A stretch of DNA of 64,000 nt from Haliscomenobacter hydrossis DSM 1100 (GTDB lineage: Bacteria; Bacteroidota; Bacteroidia; Chitinophagales; Saprospiraceae). A program made the position numbers and the translations under genes. Position 1 is the stretch's first letter. The number at the start of each line of letters is the position of its first letter. Positions 18,619-28,040 of the stretch are shown in pieces. The stretch covers positions 7,751,001 through 7,815,000 of the forward strand of contig NC_015510.1 of the NCBI RefSeq assembly GCF_000212735.1. Direction: 5' to 3'. A model generated the notes under the pieces. It saw only the letters and a list, made by a program, of their open reading frames with translations, was not told where the DNA came from and did not search any database.

Positions 18619-19716
18619 ATGGGACTAAAATGTGGAATTGTTGGTTTACCCAACGTAGGAAAATCCACCCTGTTTAATGCATTGACCAATGCCAAGGCAC
18701 TGGCGGCCAATTATCCGTTTGCTACCAAGGAGCCAAACATCGGCATGATTACCGTGCCCGATCGGCGGATGGATAAACTCGTGGAACTGATCGGACCTCG
18801 TTCAGTGGTGCCGACCAACATCGAAATCGTGGACATTGCCGGGCTGATCAAAGGCGCCAGCAAGGGGGAAGGACTGGGCAACCAGTTTTTGGGCAACATC
18901 CGGGAAGTCGACGCCATCATTCACGTGGTGCGTTGCTTTGTTGACGACAACGTGGTGCACGTCGATGGCAGCGTCAATCCGGTGCGCGACAAAGAGGTGA
19001 TTGATACCGAGTTGATCCTCAAAGACATCGATACGGCTGAAAAACGCCTCGACAAGGCCAAAAAAGCAGCCAAAAGTGGCGGCAAGGAAGAATTGCGCGT
19101 GGTGGACCACGTGACCAAAATCCTGGCGCACCTGCAAGACGCCAAACCAGCCCGCTCCTGTGATCTGGACGACGAAGGCCAGGCCATTTTGAAGGACATG
19201 ATGTTGCTCACCGGCAAACCCATCCTGTACGTGTGTAACGTGGATGAAGCTGCGGTCATTACGGGCAATGCCTACTCTGAAGCGTTCAAAAAGGCAGTGG
19301 CCGACGAACCTGCCGAGGTCATCCTGATCAGCGCGGGCATCGAAGCCGACATCGCGGAATTGGAGAGCTACGAAGAACGCATGGAGTTCCTGTCCGATCT
19401 GGGACTGGAAGAACCGGGTGTCAACATCCTTATCCACGCGGCCTACAAGCTGCTCGACCTGATCACCTATTTCACCGCTGGTGAAAAAGAAGTACGCGCC
19501 TGGACGATCCGCAAGGGCACCAAAGCACCCGGCGCGGCAGGCGTAATCCACACCGACTTCGAAAAGGGTTTCATCCGCGCGGAAGTGATCAAGTACAACG
19601 ATTACATTCAATACGGCTCGGAAGCTGCGGTGAAAGAAGTGGGCAAAATGGGCGTTGAAGGTAAGGAATACGTGGTGACGGACGGAGATATTATGCACTT
19701 CCGTTTCAATGTTTGA
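18619..19716 (+). CDS. ychF: Redox-/ribosome-associated GTPase YchF (Obg family)
   Basis: A 365-residue OBG-family P-loop protein. GLPNVGKSTLFNALT is the P-loop, DIAGLIKGASKGEGLGNQF is switch II, and a coiled-coil insertion (around residues 130-200) and the C-terminal TGS domain (ending DGDIMHFRFNV) are complete. YchF/OLA1 proteins bind ribosomes and hydrolyse ATP or GTP. The ATG at 18619 begins MGLKCGIVG; the frame continues upstream only through the inverted repeat. Confidence 0.96.
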   Translation: MGLKCGIVGLPNVGKSTLFNALTNAKALAANYPFATKEPNIGMITVPDRRMDKLVELIGPRSVVPTNIEIVDIAGLIKGASKGEGLGNQFLGNIREVDAIIHVVRCFVDDNVVHVDGSVNPVRDKEVIDTELILKDIDTAEKRLDKAKKAAKSGGKEELRVVDHVTKILAHLQDAKPARSCDLDDEGQAILKDMMLLTGKPILYVCNVDEAAVITGNAYSEAFKKAVADEPAEVILISAGIEADIAELESYEERMEFLSDLGLEEPGVNILIHAAYKLLDLITYFTAGEKEVRAWTIRKGTKAPGAAGVIHTDFEKGFIRAEVIKYNDYIQYGSEAAVKEVGKMGVEGKEYVVTDGDIMHFRFNV

Positions 19717-19902
19717 GTTGAGAATGTTGAGGAGGTTGAGAAGTTGAGGCTACCGCGAGCGACATTCCAAAGCGACAAAAGACAAGGTTACTTACAGCAC
19801 TAACTCAGCGTAATGCGAGTCATTAGCCATGTTGCAAAGTTTGCGGTAGCCTTGTCGCTCGCGGTAGCCTCAACCTCCTCAACTTCTCAACCTCCTCAAC
19901 CG
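19713..19902. repeat. Intergenic inverted repeat, family A copy 3
   Basis: GAGGAGGTTGAGAAGTTGAG with GGCTACCGCGAGCGACA on the left is mirrored by TGTCGCTCGCGGTAGCC and CTCAACCTCCTCAACTTC on the right, with an ~80-base middle. It overlaps the ychF stop and runs up to the start of the next gene. Confidence 0.88.
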
Positions 19903-19909
19903 TCAAGAT

Positions 19910-20503
19910 TTGTTCCACTACATCCTCCTCCACAAGCCGTTCGGCTACCTCAGCCAATTCACTCCCGAAACGCCCGGCCAGCTCACCCTTGCCGATTTGG
20001 GGCCGTTTCCGCCGGAGGTGTATCCCGTGGGTCGCCTCGACCAGGACAGTGAAGGTTTGCTGCTGCTGAGCAATGATTCCAGACTCAATGTGCAATTGTT
20101 GGACCCGCGTCACGCGCATTGGCGGACGTATTGGGTGCAGGTAGAAGGTATACCCGATGAAGCGGCACTGGCACATTTGCGCAGCGGGGTGGAGATCCGT
20201 TTCAACAAAAAAACGTACCATACCCTGCCCGCGCGGGCGCAGCTCCTCGACCCTCAACCGACGGTCGCGGAGCGCAATCCGCCCATTCGCTACCGGGCCA
20301 ATATTCCCGAAACCTGGTTGGAATTGTCTTTGCAAGAAGGAAAAAACCGGCAAGTGCGGAGGATGTGCGCGAAGGTGGGTTATCCGGTGTTGCGCCTGAT
20401 CCGGGTCAATATAGAAAATCTCCAGTTGGGTGATTTGGCTGTGGGTGCCTGGCGAGCATGCACGCAAAAGGAAATTTATACCTATTTGAAATTGAAAAAG
20501 TAA
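19910..20503 (+). CDS. 23S/16S rRNA pseudouridine synthase, RluE/RsuA family without S4 domain
   Basis: About 197 residues. GRLDQDSEGLLLLSND carries the catalytic Asp, and EGKNRQVRRMCAKVGYPVLRL is the family's second signature. It starts directly with the catalytic fold (HYILLHKPFGYLS), as RluE does. No ATG lies upstream in frame; the best start is TTG at 19910, eight bases after the end of inverted repeat A3. It isomerises uridines in rRNA; the exact target is not known. Confidence 0.88.
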   Translation: MFHYILLHKPFGYLSQFTPETPGQLTLADLGPFPPEVYPVGRLDQDSEGLLLLSNDSRLNVQLLDPRHAHWRTYWVQVEGIPDEAALAHLRSGVEIRFNKKTYHTLPARAQLLDPQPTVAERNPPIRYRANIPETWLELSLQEGKNRQVRRMCAKVGYPVLRLIRVNIENLQLGDLAVGAWRACTQKEIYTYLKLKK

Positions 20504-20580
20504 ATCTCACATTAGGCATACCCGATAACGTCGAGAGAATTGATTCATTATTTTTTGACGCAGCTGCGCTGCTTGTTTTT

Positions 20581-20709
20581 TAACACGACGGCGCGACGGT
20601 ACGACGACACGACGGTAGCTACCGCTATAACACGACGCCATGCGTCGTGTCCATTGAGCGCGAAGCGCGCAAAAACGTCGTGTCGTCGTACCGTCGCGTC
20701 GTCGTGTTA
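20581..20709. repeat. Intergenic inverted repeat, family D copy 1
   Basis: TAACACGACGGCGCGACGG... is mirrored by ...CCGTCGCGTCGTCGTGTTA, with inner words ACACGACGCCATGCGTCGTG. A second copy lies at 51873-51983 between the DUF1016 nuclease gene and cas2. It fills the convergent gap between the pseudouridine synthase and exonuclease genes. Confidence 0.88.
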
Positions 20710-20766
20710 TAAAGATTTGGCGAAGCCGAATCAAGAAAATCGTTGTGTTTAGCTTGGTGGTATAGC

Positions 20767-21309
20767 TCAGAACTGCCACATATCCAGATACTTCAAAAAA
20801 ATCTTTGCTAAATTCTGTGCATCCGCCAAAGCCCGGTGTTGCGGCCCAGTAAAATCAAACCCCTCCGCTTCCACACTCGCCCGCAAGCCTTTGGGGCGGC
20901 GCATCCGTTTCAGTTCCATGTATTGGTGTTTGATGTTGATGTGGGCATCTACCCATTCATCTTCGATGTCGTGCAATTGGCAATCTTGCAAGAGCAGTTT
21001 TTTGTCCATGCCACCCCAGGAGCAGAGGATGTAATCTTCGTCCAGCATCAGGCCCCAATCCTGAAAACTTTCGACCACTACCGGGAAGATGGAAGCCCGA
21101 TCCACCTCGGTTTGTTTGATATTGGTCAACTCCTGACAATACGCCGACAAGCGCGGATTCAGGATCGGGCGAACCATACGGCTGAATTCAGCTTCCACTT
21201 CCCCGTAACCGTTCATCAGAACGGCACCAATCTCAATTACCTCTTGCACTTTTGAAGGAGGGCGTCCTTCCCAGCAAGTAGCTTCAAGGTCAAAAATGAT
21301 GAAATTCAA
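20767..21309 (-). CDS. DEDDh 3'-5' exonuclease
   Basis: A 180-residue single exonuclease domain with FDLEATCW (motif I, D-x-E), a central SWGGMDKKLL (motif II) and HRALADAQNLA (motif III, DEDDh). It resembles the ERI-1/KapD/Pol III epsilon branch that degrades single-stranded nucleic acid from 3' ends. Substrate, RNA or DNA, cannot be told from sequence. Length is typical for the stand-alone form. Confidence 0.88.
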   Translation of the reverse strand: MNFIIFDLEATCWEGRPPSKVQEVIEIGAVLMNGYGEVEAEFSRMVRPILNPRLSAYCQELTNIKQTEVDRASIFPVVVESFQDWGLMLDEDYILCSWGGMDKKLLLQDCQLHDIEDEWVDAHINIKHQYMELKRMRRPKGLRASVEAEGFDFTGPQHRALADAQNLAKIFLKYLDMWQF

Positions 21310-21370
21310 GGTTTTGGTTTTTGTGCAGTACTGCGTTGGGTAGTCGACGATACTGTTTTTCTTTACATAT

Positions 21371-23086
21371 TTAGCTTGGCTCCAAAGTGACCATGGCCTC
21401 TTTTTTTAATTCAATCACTTCGTCCAAATGATAGTTTTCCAGGCGGTTGTGGTAATAATACAACAACGTGAAATCCTCACTGATGATTTCCTTGGCCTTG
21501 TTGTATTTCAACGGCTTTTTGAGGTGAAAAGTACCCAAATGGGCCAAACCATCCTGAATCAATGCGTCAATATCGCCACTGATGACCTTGGAGAGTTTGA
21601 TTTTGCCAGCGGTTTCCATAATGAATAATTCCTGCCGGATTTGTTCGATGACATCTTTTAGTACGGATGCTTCAAATACATAATCTTCATGGGGCAAACG
21701 CAGCAGCCCAAACAAATCCAGGCGAGCATTTTCTTTGCGCAACATCTGGAAAGCACCGTACGCCACCAGATGACTGCTCAGTACAATATTATCAGAATGG
21801 TAGCGCTCCACGATTTTTTCCGCAAGGTCTTTGGTGTACTCCGACTCGCGTTGCAGGTGTTCAGTAACTTTTCCATCTGTTACAAAATAGTCGCGTACAT
21901 TGATCAGGTTGCCATATTTGTCGTAACTATTGCCGTCGATGTCTACCGGATTGCCAAGCACATCCATAGGTTGTCCAAAAGAGAGGGCAATGTCGTTGCC
22001 TTCCGAAAGTACCTTCCAGATGAAACGAATGATTTGCAAGGGATTGTAAAAATCGTCTCTGGACTTCAAAAAACGTTCTTTGCCCAGCGTCCGCAAATAG
22101 CCTTCAATCAGGTAAGGTGCCTCCAGCACAAAGTGATAGCCGAGCACCAGAGGGACGATGAACAACTTTTGGTCTTTGCCCTGTTGGTACAAGGCCCGCT
22201 GCGCCTCAACCGTCGTGCTCAACAAACCCAATTTCAGTTTTTCTTCCAACTTACCGGAACGGGAACGGGTCCCTCCCGGAAAAAACAAACTATTGGTACC
22301 CCGCTGCAAAGACAGGTTCGACATCGTCTTGAGGGTTTCGAGGTAAATGCTGTTCTTTTTGCGCCGATCCACCCGATAAGCCCCCAGGCGATTCATAAAA
22401 TAGGCGGTGTAGCCGGTATTGTACAAATTGAGGCCGGCACCGTACGAAAAAGATGGCAGCCCGAGGATCAAGTCCAACACATACCCGATCAGAATCGAAT
22501 CCAGGTTGCTGAAATGGGTGGGCACCACCACCAGGGTTCCTTTGGTAAACAAACCCCGGATTTTTTCCAATTCTCCTTCTACGATCAATTTTTCCGCGAG
22601 GAGTCGGCGTTTTTGACCACCGATGCGCCAAAAGCCGCGCTGTCGCGCTTGCAACAAGGTATTAAAAAACAAGGTCAAAAAACGGCGTGCGAAGCGAAAA
22701 GTACGGATGCGAAAGGTGCCCACAATTTCCTCCGAGTAGCGGTGGATGATGGTTTGCAGGATTTCTGCGTTGTTTTGTTTGGCTTCGGTATCGGGCTTGT
22801 CCAGGGAGTATTTGACCAATTTTCGGCGGATACGGCTCCAGAATTGGCGTTCTTTGGGCGGGTCAACTTTCCAGCGCTCTTCCTTGATGCGGATGCGTTC
22901 CTGATAAACGGTTTCGGCGATCAAATCGGTCACCTTTTGGGTTGATTTGCGGGTGAGCCGATCCTGGGTAAACGCATCAATTTCCTGGATGAAGGCGCGC
23001 CGGTCTTCACTCAACTTATAGATGGGCCATTCTTCAATATCGGGAATGACCGCTGGAAATACGGGCGTTTTTGCTCTTTGTTTCAT
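21371..23086 (-). CDS. Glycerol-3-phosphate/1-acylglycerol-phosphate acyltransferase-like protein
   Basis: About 571 residues with a PlsB/PlsC acyltransferase core in the middle: THFSNLDSILIG (H-x4-D catalytic motif), YRVDRRKK and FFPGGTRSRSGKLEEKLKLG. Helical N- and C-terminal extensions are present. It acylates glycerophosphates at the inner membrane in phospholipid synthesis. The ATG at 23086 is used; a TTG nine bases earlier is possible. It lies 14 bases after engB, so the two are probably cotranscribed. Confidence 0.85.
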   Translation of the reverse strand: MKQRAKTPVFPAVIPDIEEWPIYKLSEDRRAFIQEIDAFTQDRLTRKSTQKVTDLIAETVYQERIRIKEERWKVDPPKERQFWSRIRRKLVKYSLDKPDTEAKQNNAEILQTIIHRYSEEIVGTFRIRTFRFARRFLTLFFNTLLQARQRGFWRIGGQKRRLLAEKLIVEGELEKIRGLFTKGTLVVVPTHFSNLDSILIGYVLDLILGLPSFSYGAGLNLYNTGYTAYFMNRLGAYRVDRRKKNSIYLETLKTMSNLSLQRGTNSLFFPGGTRSRSGKLEEKLKLGLLSTTVEAQRALYQQGKDQKLFIVPLVLGYHFVLEAPYLIEGYLRTLGKERFLKSRDDFYNPLQIIRFIWKVLSEGNDIALSFGQPMDVLGNPVDIDGNSYDKYGNLINVRDYFVTDGKVTEHLQRESEYTKDLAEKIVERYHSDNIVLSSHLVAYGAFQMLRKENARLDLFGLLRLPHEDYVFEASVLKDVIEQIRQELFIMETAGKIKLSKVISGDIDALIQDGLAHLGTFHLKKPLKYNKAKEIISEDFTLLYYYHNRLENYHLDEVIELKKEAMVTLEPS

Positions 23087-23100
23087 GCGTAGCAATGCAA

Positions 23101-23721
23101 CTAGATCTGCTTGAATTCTAGGATTCCCGCTTTGGCAAGTCCTTCGATGTAATCGAGGATTTCGGTTCTGCCGACACGTTTGCTGGCGGAAGTGAAAAAC
23201 TGTTGAGGCAGTTCATTCCAGTATTCCAACAATTTTTCTTGCATCAACTTGATGTTTTCCTCAATGTCCTGCGGTTTTAACCGATCGGTTTTGGTGAATA
23301 CCAGCACAAAGGGGATGTGCATTTCACCCAACCAGTTGATGAACTCAATGTCTTTCTCCTGCGGTTTGATGTTGGAATCCACCAAAACAAAAGCACAACA
23401 CAAACTTGGCCGCTTAACCAGGTAGTCCTGAATCATTTTTCGCCATTCTTTGCGTTTAGATTGAGAGATCTTGGCGTAACCGTAGCCCGGCAAATCGACA
23501 ATGTACCATTGCTGGTTGATCAAGTAGTAGTTCAATAATTGGGTTTTTCCCGGCTTTTGAGAAGTGTGTGCCAATTCTTTTTTGTCACACAACATATTGA
23601 TTAAAGAGGATTTACCCACATTTGACCGGCCAATGAAGGCAAATTCTGGCCACTCCTCTTTGGGACATTGGCCAATACTTGGGAAACTCCCTTTAAACTC
23701 CGCTGTTGCTATTTCCGTCAT
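23101..23721 (-). CDS. engB: Ribosome-biogenesis GTPase EngB (YsxC/YihA)
   Basis: A 206-residue TrmE-Era-like GTPase. The P-loop GRSNVGKSSLIN, KPGKTQLLNYY (switch I), DLPGYGYAK (G3), TKTD (G4) and TSASKR (G5) are all present. It assists 50S subunit assembly. The ATG at 23721 (MTEIATAEF) matches the family start; the 21 upstream in-frame residues do not. It is first in an operon with the acyltransferase. Confidence 0.95.
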   Translation of the reverse strand: MTEIATAEFKGSFPSIGQCPKEEWPEFAFIGRSNVGKSSLINMLCDKKELAHTSQKPGKTQLLNYYLINQQWYIVDLPGYGYAKISQSKRKEWRKMIQDYLVKRPSLCCAFVLVDSNIKPQEKDIEFINWLGEMHIPFVLVFTKTDRLKPQDIEENIKLMQEKLLEYWNELPQQFFTSASKRVGRTEILDYIEGLAKAGILEFKQI

Positions 23722-23845
23722 TTTCTGATCCTCTTTAGAAAGGTAAAAGTAATAAGTAATGGTGGTTTGGCGTAAGATTTGCATCTTTTGTACAGTACGG
23801 GTTCGAAATAAACTTTAAACTACCCGTGAATAAAAACTTAAAACC

Positions 23846-24499
23846 ATGAAGAAGTACGTTTTGTTTTTCGCCATGCTGGCGATCGCAACCCTTGGCTTCG
23901 GCCAAATTCGCTTTGGGGTTAAAGCAGGATTGGTATCTTCCAGCCTGACTCAAGAAGATCTTCCGGGCATCATCACGGATGCTGGGGGAGTGGAACGCCT
24001 CAAACTTGCATTGGAAGATGGCAATTACGGCGTGAATTTCGGATTTTTGATCCGCGCAGAATTGGGCAATGGCTTTATTCAGCCGGAGTTAAACTTTCAA
24101 TCCAACTCCGCTAATTTCACCCTCGATGACCTTGGCCAACCGGGTACTTCGGGCGAAATTTTAAAGGAAAATTACCAATACCTGGATATCCCGGTGATGT
24201 TCGGTTTACGCCTGGGACCATTGCGTGTGCAGGGCGGCCCACAAGGGCATTTCTTCCTCAACAGCACCTCGGATCTCTTTGAATTTGACGAGTACAAGCA
24301 GAATTTCAGTGACTTTACGGTGGGCTATGTCCTGGGTGGCGGACTCGACATCTGGAACCTGATGATCGACCTGCGTTATCAGGGAAATTTAAACCGTTTT
24401 GGTGACCACATCACCTTTTTTGGTAAAGAGTACGAGTTCTCACAACGCGCCAGTCAATGGAATTTGAGTGTGGGCTGGTTGTTTGGGAAGAGGAGATAG
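23846..24499 (+). CDS. Outer-membrane beta-barrel protein (PorT-like family)
   Basis: 217 residues. A signal peptide (MKKYVLFFAMLAIATLGFGQ) is followed by alternating amphipathic strands: FGVKAGLV, YGVNFGFLIRAEL, FIQPELNFQ, YLDIPVMFGLRLGPLRVQGG and a final WNLSVGWLFGKRR. This matches the small outer-membrane barrel family common in Bacteroidota (PF13568 type). The cargo or role is unknown. It is divergent from engB. Confidence 0.85.
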   Translation: MKKYVLFFAMLAIATLGFGQIRFGVKAGLVSSSLTQEDLPGIITDAGGVERLKLALEDGNYGVNFGFLIRAELGNGFIQPELNFQSNSANFTLDDLGQPGTSGEILKENYQYLDIPVMFGLRLGPLRVQGGPQGHFFLNSTSDLFEFDEYKQNFSDFTVGYVLGGGLDIWNLMIDLRYQGNLNRFGDHITFFGKEYEFSQRASQWNLSVGWLFGKRR

Positions 24500-24627
24500 G
24501 GTTCGGGGGTTCGAAGTTCGGAGGTTCGAGGGTTAACACACAATTCTACGAACCCCTGAACCCCTGAACCCCTGAACCCCTGAACCCCCGAACCCCCGAA
24601 CCCCCGAACTTTCGAACCCCCGAACCC
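24500..24627. repeat. Intergenic inverted repeat, family E copy 2, with 8-bp tandem units
   Basis: A GGTTCGGGGGTTCGAAGTTC left arm faces a right arm made of consecutive GAACCCCT and GAACCCCC octamers. It follows directly on the barrel gene's stop. Confidence 0.85.
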
Positions 24628-24655
24628 TTTTTTACCTTTGTCGCAATTTTTTTTG

Positions 24656-24663
24656 TATATTTG
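24656..24663 (+). promoter_or_regulatory. Candidate -7 box of the AsmA gene (TATATTTG)
   Basis: TATATTTG fits TAnnTTTG and lies 31 bases before the first ATG. A second match, TACCTTTG, is at 24633-24640. The -33 element is not clear. Confidence 0.4.
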
Positions 24664-24693
24664 GTATGACTTTTTTGAGCTTTCTGCATCCAA

Positions 24694-27600
24694 ATGAAAA
24701 CGATTCTGCAAATGAAAAAATTTATGAAACGCCTGCTGCTCGCACTAGGCGTGTTGTTGGTATTGTTGATCGGAACTGCATTTGCCATTCCTTATCTCTT
24801 CAAAGACGAAATCCTGGCCAAAGCCAAAACGGCCATTAACGCCAATCTGAACGCCAAAGTAGACTTTTCGGATGCAAGCCTCAGTATGTTGAGCACATTC
24901 CCCAATTTGGGGCTAAGTATGGACAATTTCACCGTGGAAGGGATCGATACCTTTGCCGGAGTTAAGTTGGCCGATGTTAAAAAAATGACCCTCGTGCTCG
25001 ACTTTTGGTCGGTGTGGAATGGCATGAACCCCATCAAGATCAAGTCTGTCAATGTTGATGAACCAGTCATCCATGTTCTGGTAACCAAAGAAGGAGCGGC
25101 CAACTACAATGTGGCCAAACCCAGCGACGATACCAGCTCCACTACCACCGATTTCAAAATTGACCTGGAAGATTACCGCATCAATAACGGCTCCTTGGTT
25201 TATGACGATGCCAGCGTGGGGGCTTATGTTTCTGCAAAGGGCATCAACCACAGTGGTTCCGGGGATCTGACTGCCATGATTTACGATTTGGATACCCAAA
25301 CCAAAATCGATTCACTGACTGTTACATACGGCGGCATCAGCTATCTGAACAATGCCGCAACAAGTTTGGACGCGGTTTTTCAGGTAGACCAAAACCAAAG
25401 TAAATACACCCTCAAAGAAAACAACCTGGTATTGAACGTGCTGAGCCTGCAAGGCGACGGTTGGGTGCAACTGCCCAATGACGACGATGTGGTGATGGAC
25501 CTCAATTTTAAGGCACCCCAAAACGACTTCCGCAACCTCTTTTCCATCATTCCCGGTGCTTACCTGGCTGGTTATGAGCAAGTGAAAGTGGATGGAAAAT
25601 TCGACTTGAATGGCACGGTAACCGGAACATACAACGCGCTGAAAGAGCAGATGCCCGGCTTTAAAGTCAACATTGGTGTAGACAATGGCCGGGTGAAATA
25701 CCCCGATTTGCCGCTGGGGATTTCCAACATCAACGCCAAAGGCAGCATTGCCAGTCCGGGTAGCGATTTGGATCAGATGTTGATTGATTTTTCCAAATTT
25801 AACCTCAAGATCGGCAGCAATCCAATCGATGCCAGTTTTGTGTTGAAAACCCCCATGTCTGACCCCAATGTGAACGCCAAAGTCAAAGGTATTCTCAATT
25901 TGGGCGAGCTCTCTCAAGCTTTCCCCATGGAAGGTTTGGATGAATTGCGTGGAAAAATCACCGCCGATGTGGTGATGCGTGCCCGCCAGTCCCAGATTGA
26001 AAAAGCCCAGTACGATCAGGTCGACATGCGCGGTGATGCCCGGGTGCAAAACATGATTTATCGGGGCGCTGGTCTACCCGCAGTCAACATTCAGGATGCC
26101 CAAATGACCTTTAGTCCGCAATTTGTCGACTTGAGCCGTTTTGTGGGCAAATTGGGTAAAAGTGACATTCAAGCCAGCGGTCGCATCAACAATATTTTGG
26201 CTTATTTCTCACCTAAGAAAACCATGACGGGCAGCATCACGGCTCGCTCACGCTTTTTTGATGCCAACGAATGGATGCCCGCCGAGGAAAGCAGCAGTAC
26301 GGTTTCGGCGGCAGCACTTTCGGGTTCGGGTACTACGGCATCTGCGGAGATTTTCGACCGCTTTGATTTTGGCATCGATGCCGAGATCAACAAGCTGGTG
26401 TACGACAAATACGAGTTGCTCAATACCACCGCGAAGGGCCAAATCAGCCCCAACCGCATGACCATCACTTCGGCGTCCACTCAAATCAAAGACAGCGATA
26501 TGGCCGTTAACGGCAGCATTACCAACGTGTTTGATTATTTGTTCAAAGGTGGTAACCTGGGGGGCAACATCAACCTGACCTCACGCAAATTGGACCTCAA
26601 CCAGTTCATGACCGATTTCACGGGCACCCCTTCCGCTGCACCTGTAGCTGAAGCACCTGCTGAAGAATATGGCGTTATCCTGGTGCCTGACAACATTCAT
26701 GTCAACATCAACGCCAATGTTGGAGAAGTGCAGTATACCAATATGACCCTGAACAACATTAAGGGCCATTTGGAAGTGGCAGACAAAGCCGTTGAGCTAC
26801 ACGATGTAAGTGCAAACACCCTGGGGGGTACCTTGGGATTTGCGGGCTTGTACGATACTAAAAATGCCAAAAAACCGCTGTACAACGTGCGGCTGGATAT
26901 GGCCAAAATGGATTTTCAAAAAGCCTTCAATACCTTCAACTCTTTCCGCGTGTTGGCCCCCATCGGTGCATTCGTCAATGGCTTGTTCAACACCAGTCTG
27001 GTGCTCAAAGGCAACCTCAAGGACAACATGATGCCCGACCTCGCTACCGTGGATGCCAAAGGGTTTTTGGAAACTTTTAACGGCGTGATTAAAGGTTTTA
27101 AACCCCTCGATGCCATCGGCAAAGCCCTGGATATTGCCGAACTCAAAAACGACATCATTCTCAATACCAAAAACTGGTTGGCCATCCGGGAAGGAGGAAT
27201 TGATGTTAGCGCTTTTGACGTAAAAGTAAAGGACATCCAGATGACCATTGCCGGGCGGCATACCATCAATCAGGACATTGACTACAGCGTCAAAGTAAAA
27301 ATTCCGCGCAAATACCTGGATCAAAATCCTGCGGGGAAAGCTGCTGCTGCGGGCTGGAAACAACTCAAACAACAAGCCTCCAAAGTTGGCATACAATTGC
27401 AAGAATCTGAATTTGTCAATGTGCTGGTCAACTTGTCGGGCAATGTCAACAACCCCAAAACCCAGTTTAATCTCTTGGCAGGTGACGGCAAAACGGTAGC
27501 GACTGATGCAATCAAGGGCGCCGTTGACAAAGAGCTGGACGAGCAAAAGAAAAAATTGGAAGACGAAGCCAGGAAAAAAATGGCTGAAATAGAAAACAAA

Positions 27601-27891
27601 GCCAAAAACGAAGTGGGTAAAGCAACCGATTCTCTGCGTGCTGCCACCCAACGTGAATTGGACAAGAAAAAAGCCGAACTGGAAGCCCAAGCCCGTGAAA
27701 AAATTCAGAAAGAATTAGGGGGTAAAGTGGCGGATACCCTGGGTAAAAAAGCTCAGGAAAAATTGGGTGGTGTGCTGGATAAGAGCAAAACCCAGCAAGA
27801 AGTAGACAAAGCCAAAAAAGAGTTGGAAAAATTCAACCCATTTAAGAAAAAACCTAAACCCGCCGATACAACCGGAGTAAAGAATAATTGA
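24694..27891 (+). CDS. AsmA-family envelope protein
   Basis: About 1065 residues. An N-terminal membrane helix (LLLALGVLLVLLIGTAFAI) anchors it; the N-terminal AsmA domain (NAKVDFSDASLSML, FPNLGLSMDNF) and a long region of repeated beta strands follow. The C-terminal AsmA_2-like portion ends in a highly charged, Lys/Glu-rich helical tail (about 120 residues). AsmA/TamB-like proteins bridge the periplasm and are tied to lipid transfer or outer-membrane assembly. Three in-frame ATGs (24694, 24712, 24724) lie ahead of the helix; the first is used because it follows the promoter box at a normal distance. Confidence 0.87.
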   Translation: MKTILQMKKFMKRLLLALGVLLVLLIGTAFAIPYLFKDEILAKAKTAINANLNAKVDFSDASLSMLSTFPNLGLSMDNFTVEGIDTFAGVKLADVKKMTLVLDFWSVWNGMNPIKIKSVNVDEPVIHVLVTKEGAANYNVAKPSDDTSSTTTDFKIDLEDYRINNGSLVYDDASVGAYVSAKGINHSGSGDLTAMIYDLDTQTKIDSLTVTYGGISYLNNAATSLDAVFQVDQNQSKYTLKENNLVLNVLSLQGDGWVQLPNDDDVVMDLNFKAPQNDFRNLFSIIPGAYLAGYEQVKVDGKFDLNGTVTGTYNALKEQMPGFKVNIGVDNGRVKYPDLPLGISNINAKGSIASPGSDLDQMLIDFSKFNLKIGSNPIDASFVLKTPMSDPNVNAKVKGILNLGELSQAFPMEGLDELRGKITADVVMRARQSQIEKAQYDQVDMRGDARVQNMIYRGAGLPAVNIQDAQMTFSPQFVDLSRFVGKLGKSDIQASGRINNILAYFSPKKTMTGSITARSRFFDANEWMPAEESSSTVSAAALSGSGTTASAEIFDRFDFGIDAEINKLVYDKYELLNTTAKGQISPNRMTITSASTQIKDSDMAVNGSITNVFDYLFKGGNLGGNINLTSRKLDLNQFMTDFTGTPSAAPVAEAPAEEYGVILVPDNIHVNINANVGEVQYTNMTLNNIKGHLEVADKAVELHDVSANTLGGTLGFAGLYDTKNAKKPLYNVRLDMAKMDFQKAFNTFNSFRVLAPIGAFVNGLFNTSLVLKGNLKDNMMPDLATVDAKGFLETFNGVIKGFKPLDAIGKALDIAELKNDIILNTKNWLAIREGGIDVSAFDVKVKDIQMTIAGRHTINQDIDYSVKVKIPRKYLDQNPAGKAAAAGWKQLKQQASKVGIQLQESEFVNVLVNLSGNVNNPKTQFNLLAGDGKTVATDAIKGAVDKELDEQKKKLEDEARKKMAEIENKAKNEVGKATDSLRAATQRELDKKKAELEAQAREKIQKELGGKVADTLGKKAQEKLGGVLDKSKTQQEVDKAKKELEKFNPFKKKPKPADTTGVKNN

Positions 27892-27904
27892 TCAATAGTT
27901 TAAG

Positions 27905-28006
27905 TGACGAATTATTCGAATGACGAGTGACGAATTTGGTGCATTGCTATCCAGGATTATTGGACATTACCGACAATTCGTCACTCGTCATTCGAATAAT
28001 TCGTCA
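27905..28006. repeat. Intergenic inverted repeat with perfect 32-bp arms (family F)
   Basis: TGACGAATTATTCGAATGAC... (27905-27936) and its exact reverse complement (27975-28006) enclose a 38-base loop. The arms have no mismatch, which suggests a young or constrained element. It may also terminate the AsmA transcript. Confidence 0.93.
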
Positions 28007-28040
28007 TTTCTTTACATTATAGACATTTAAAAATCAACAC

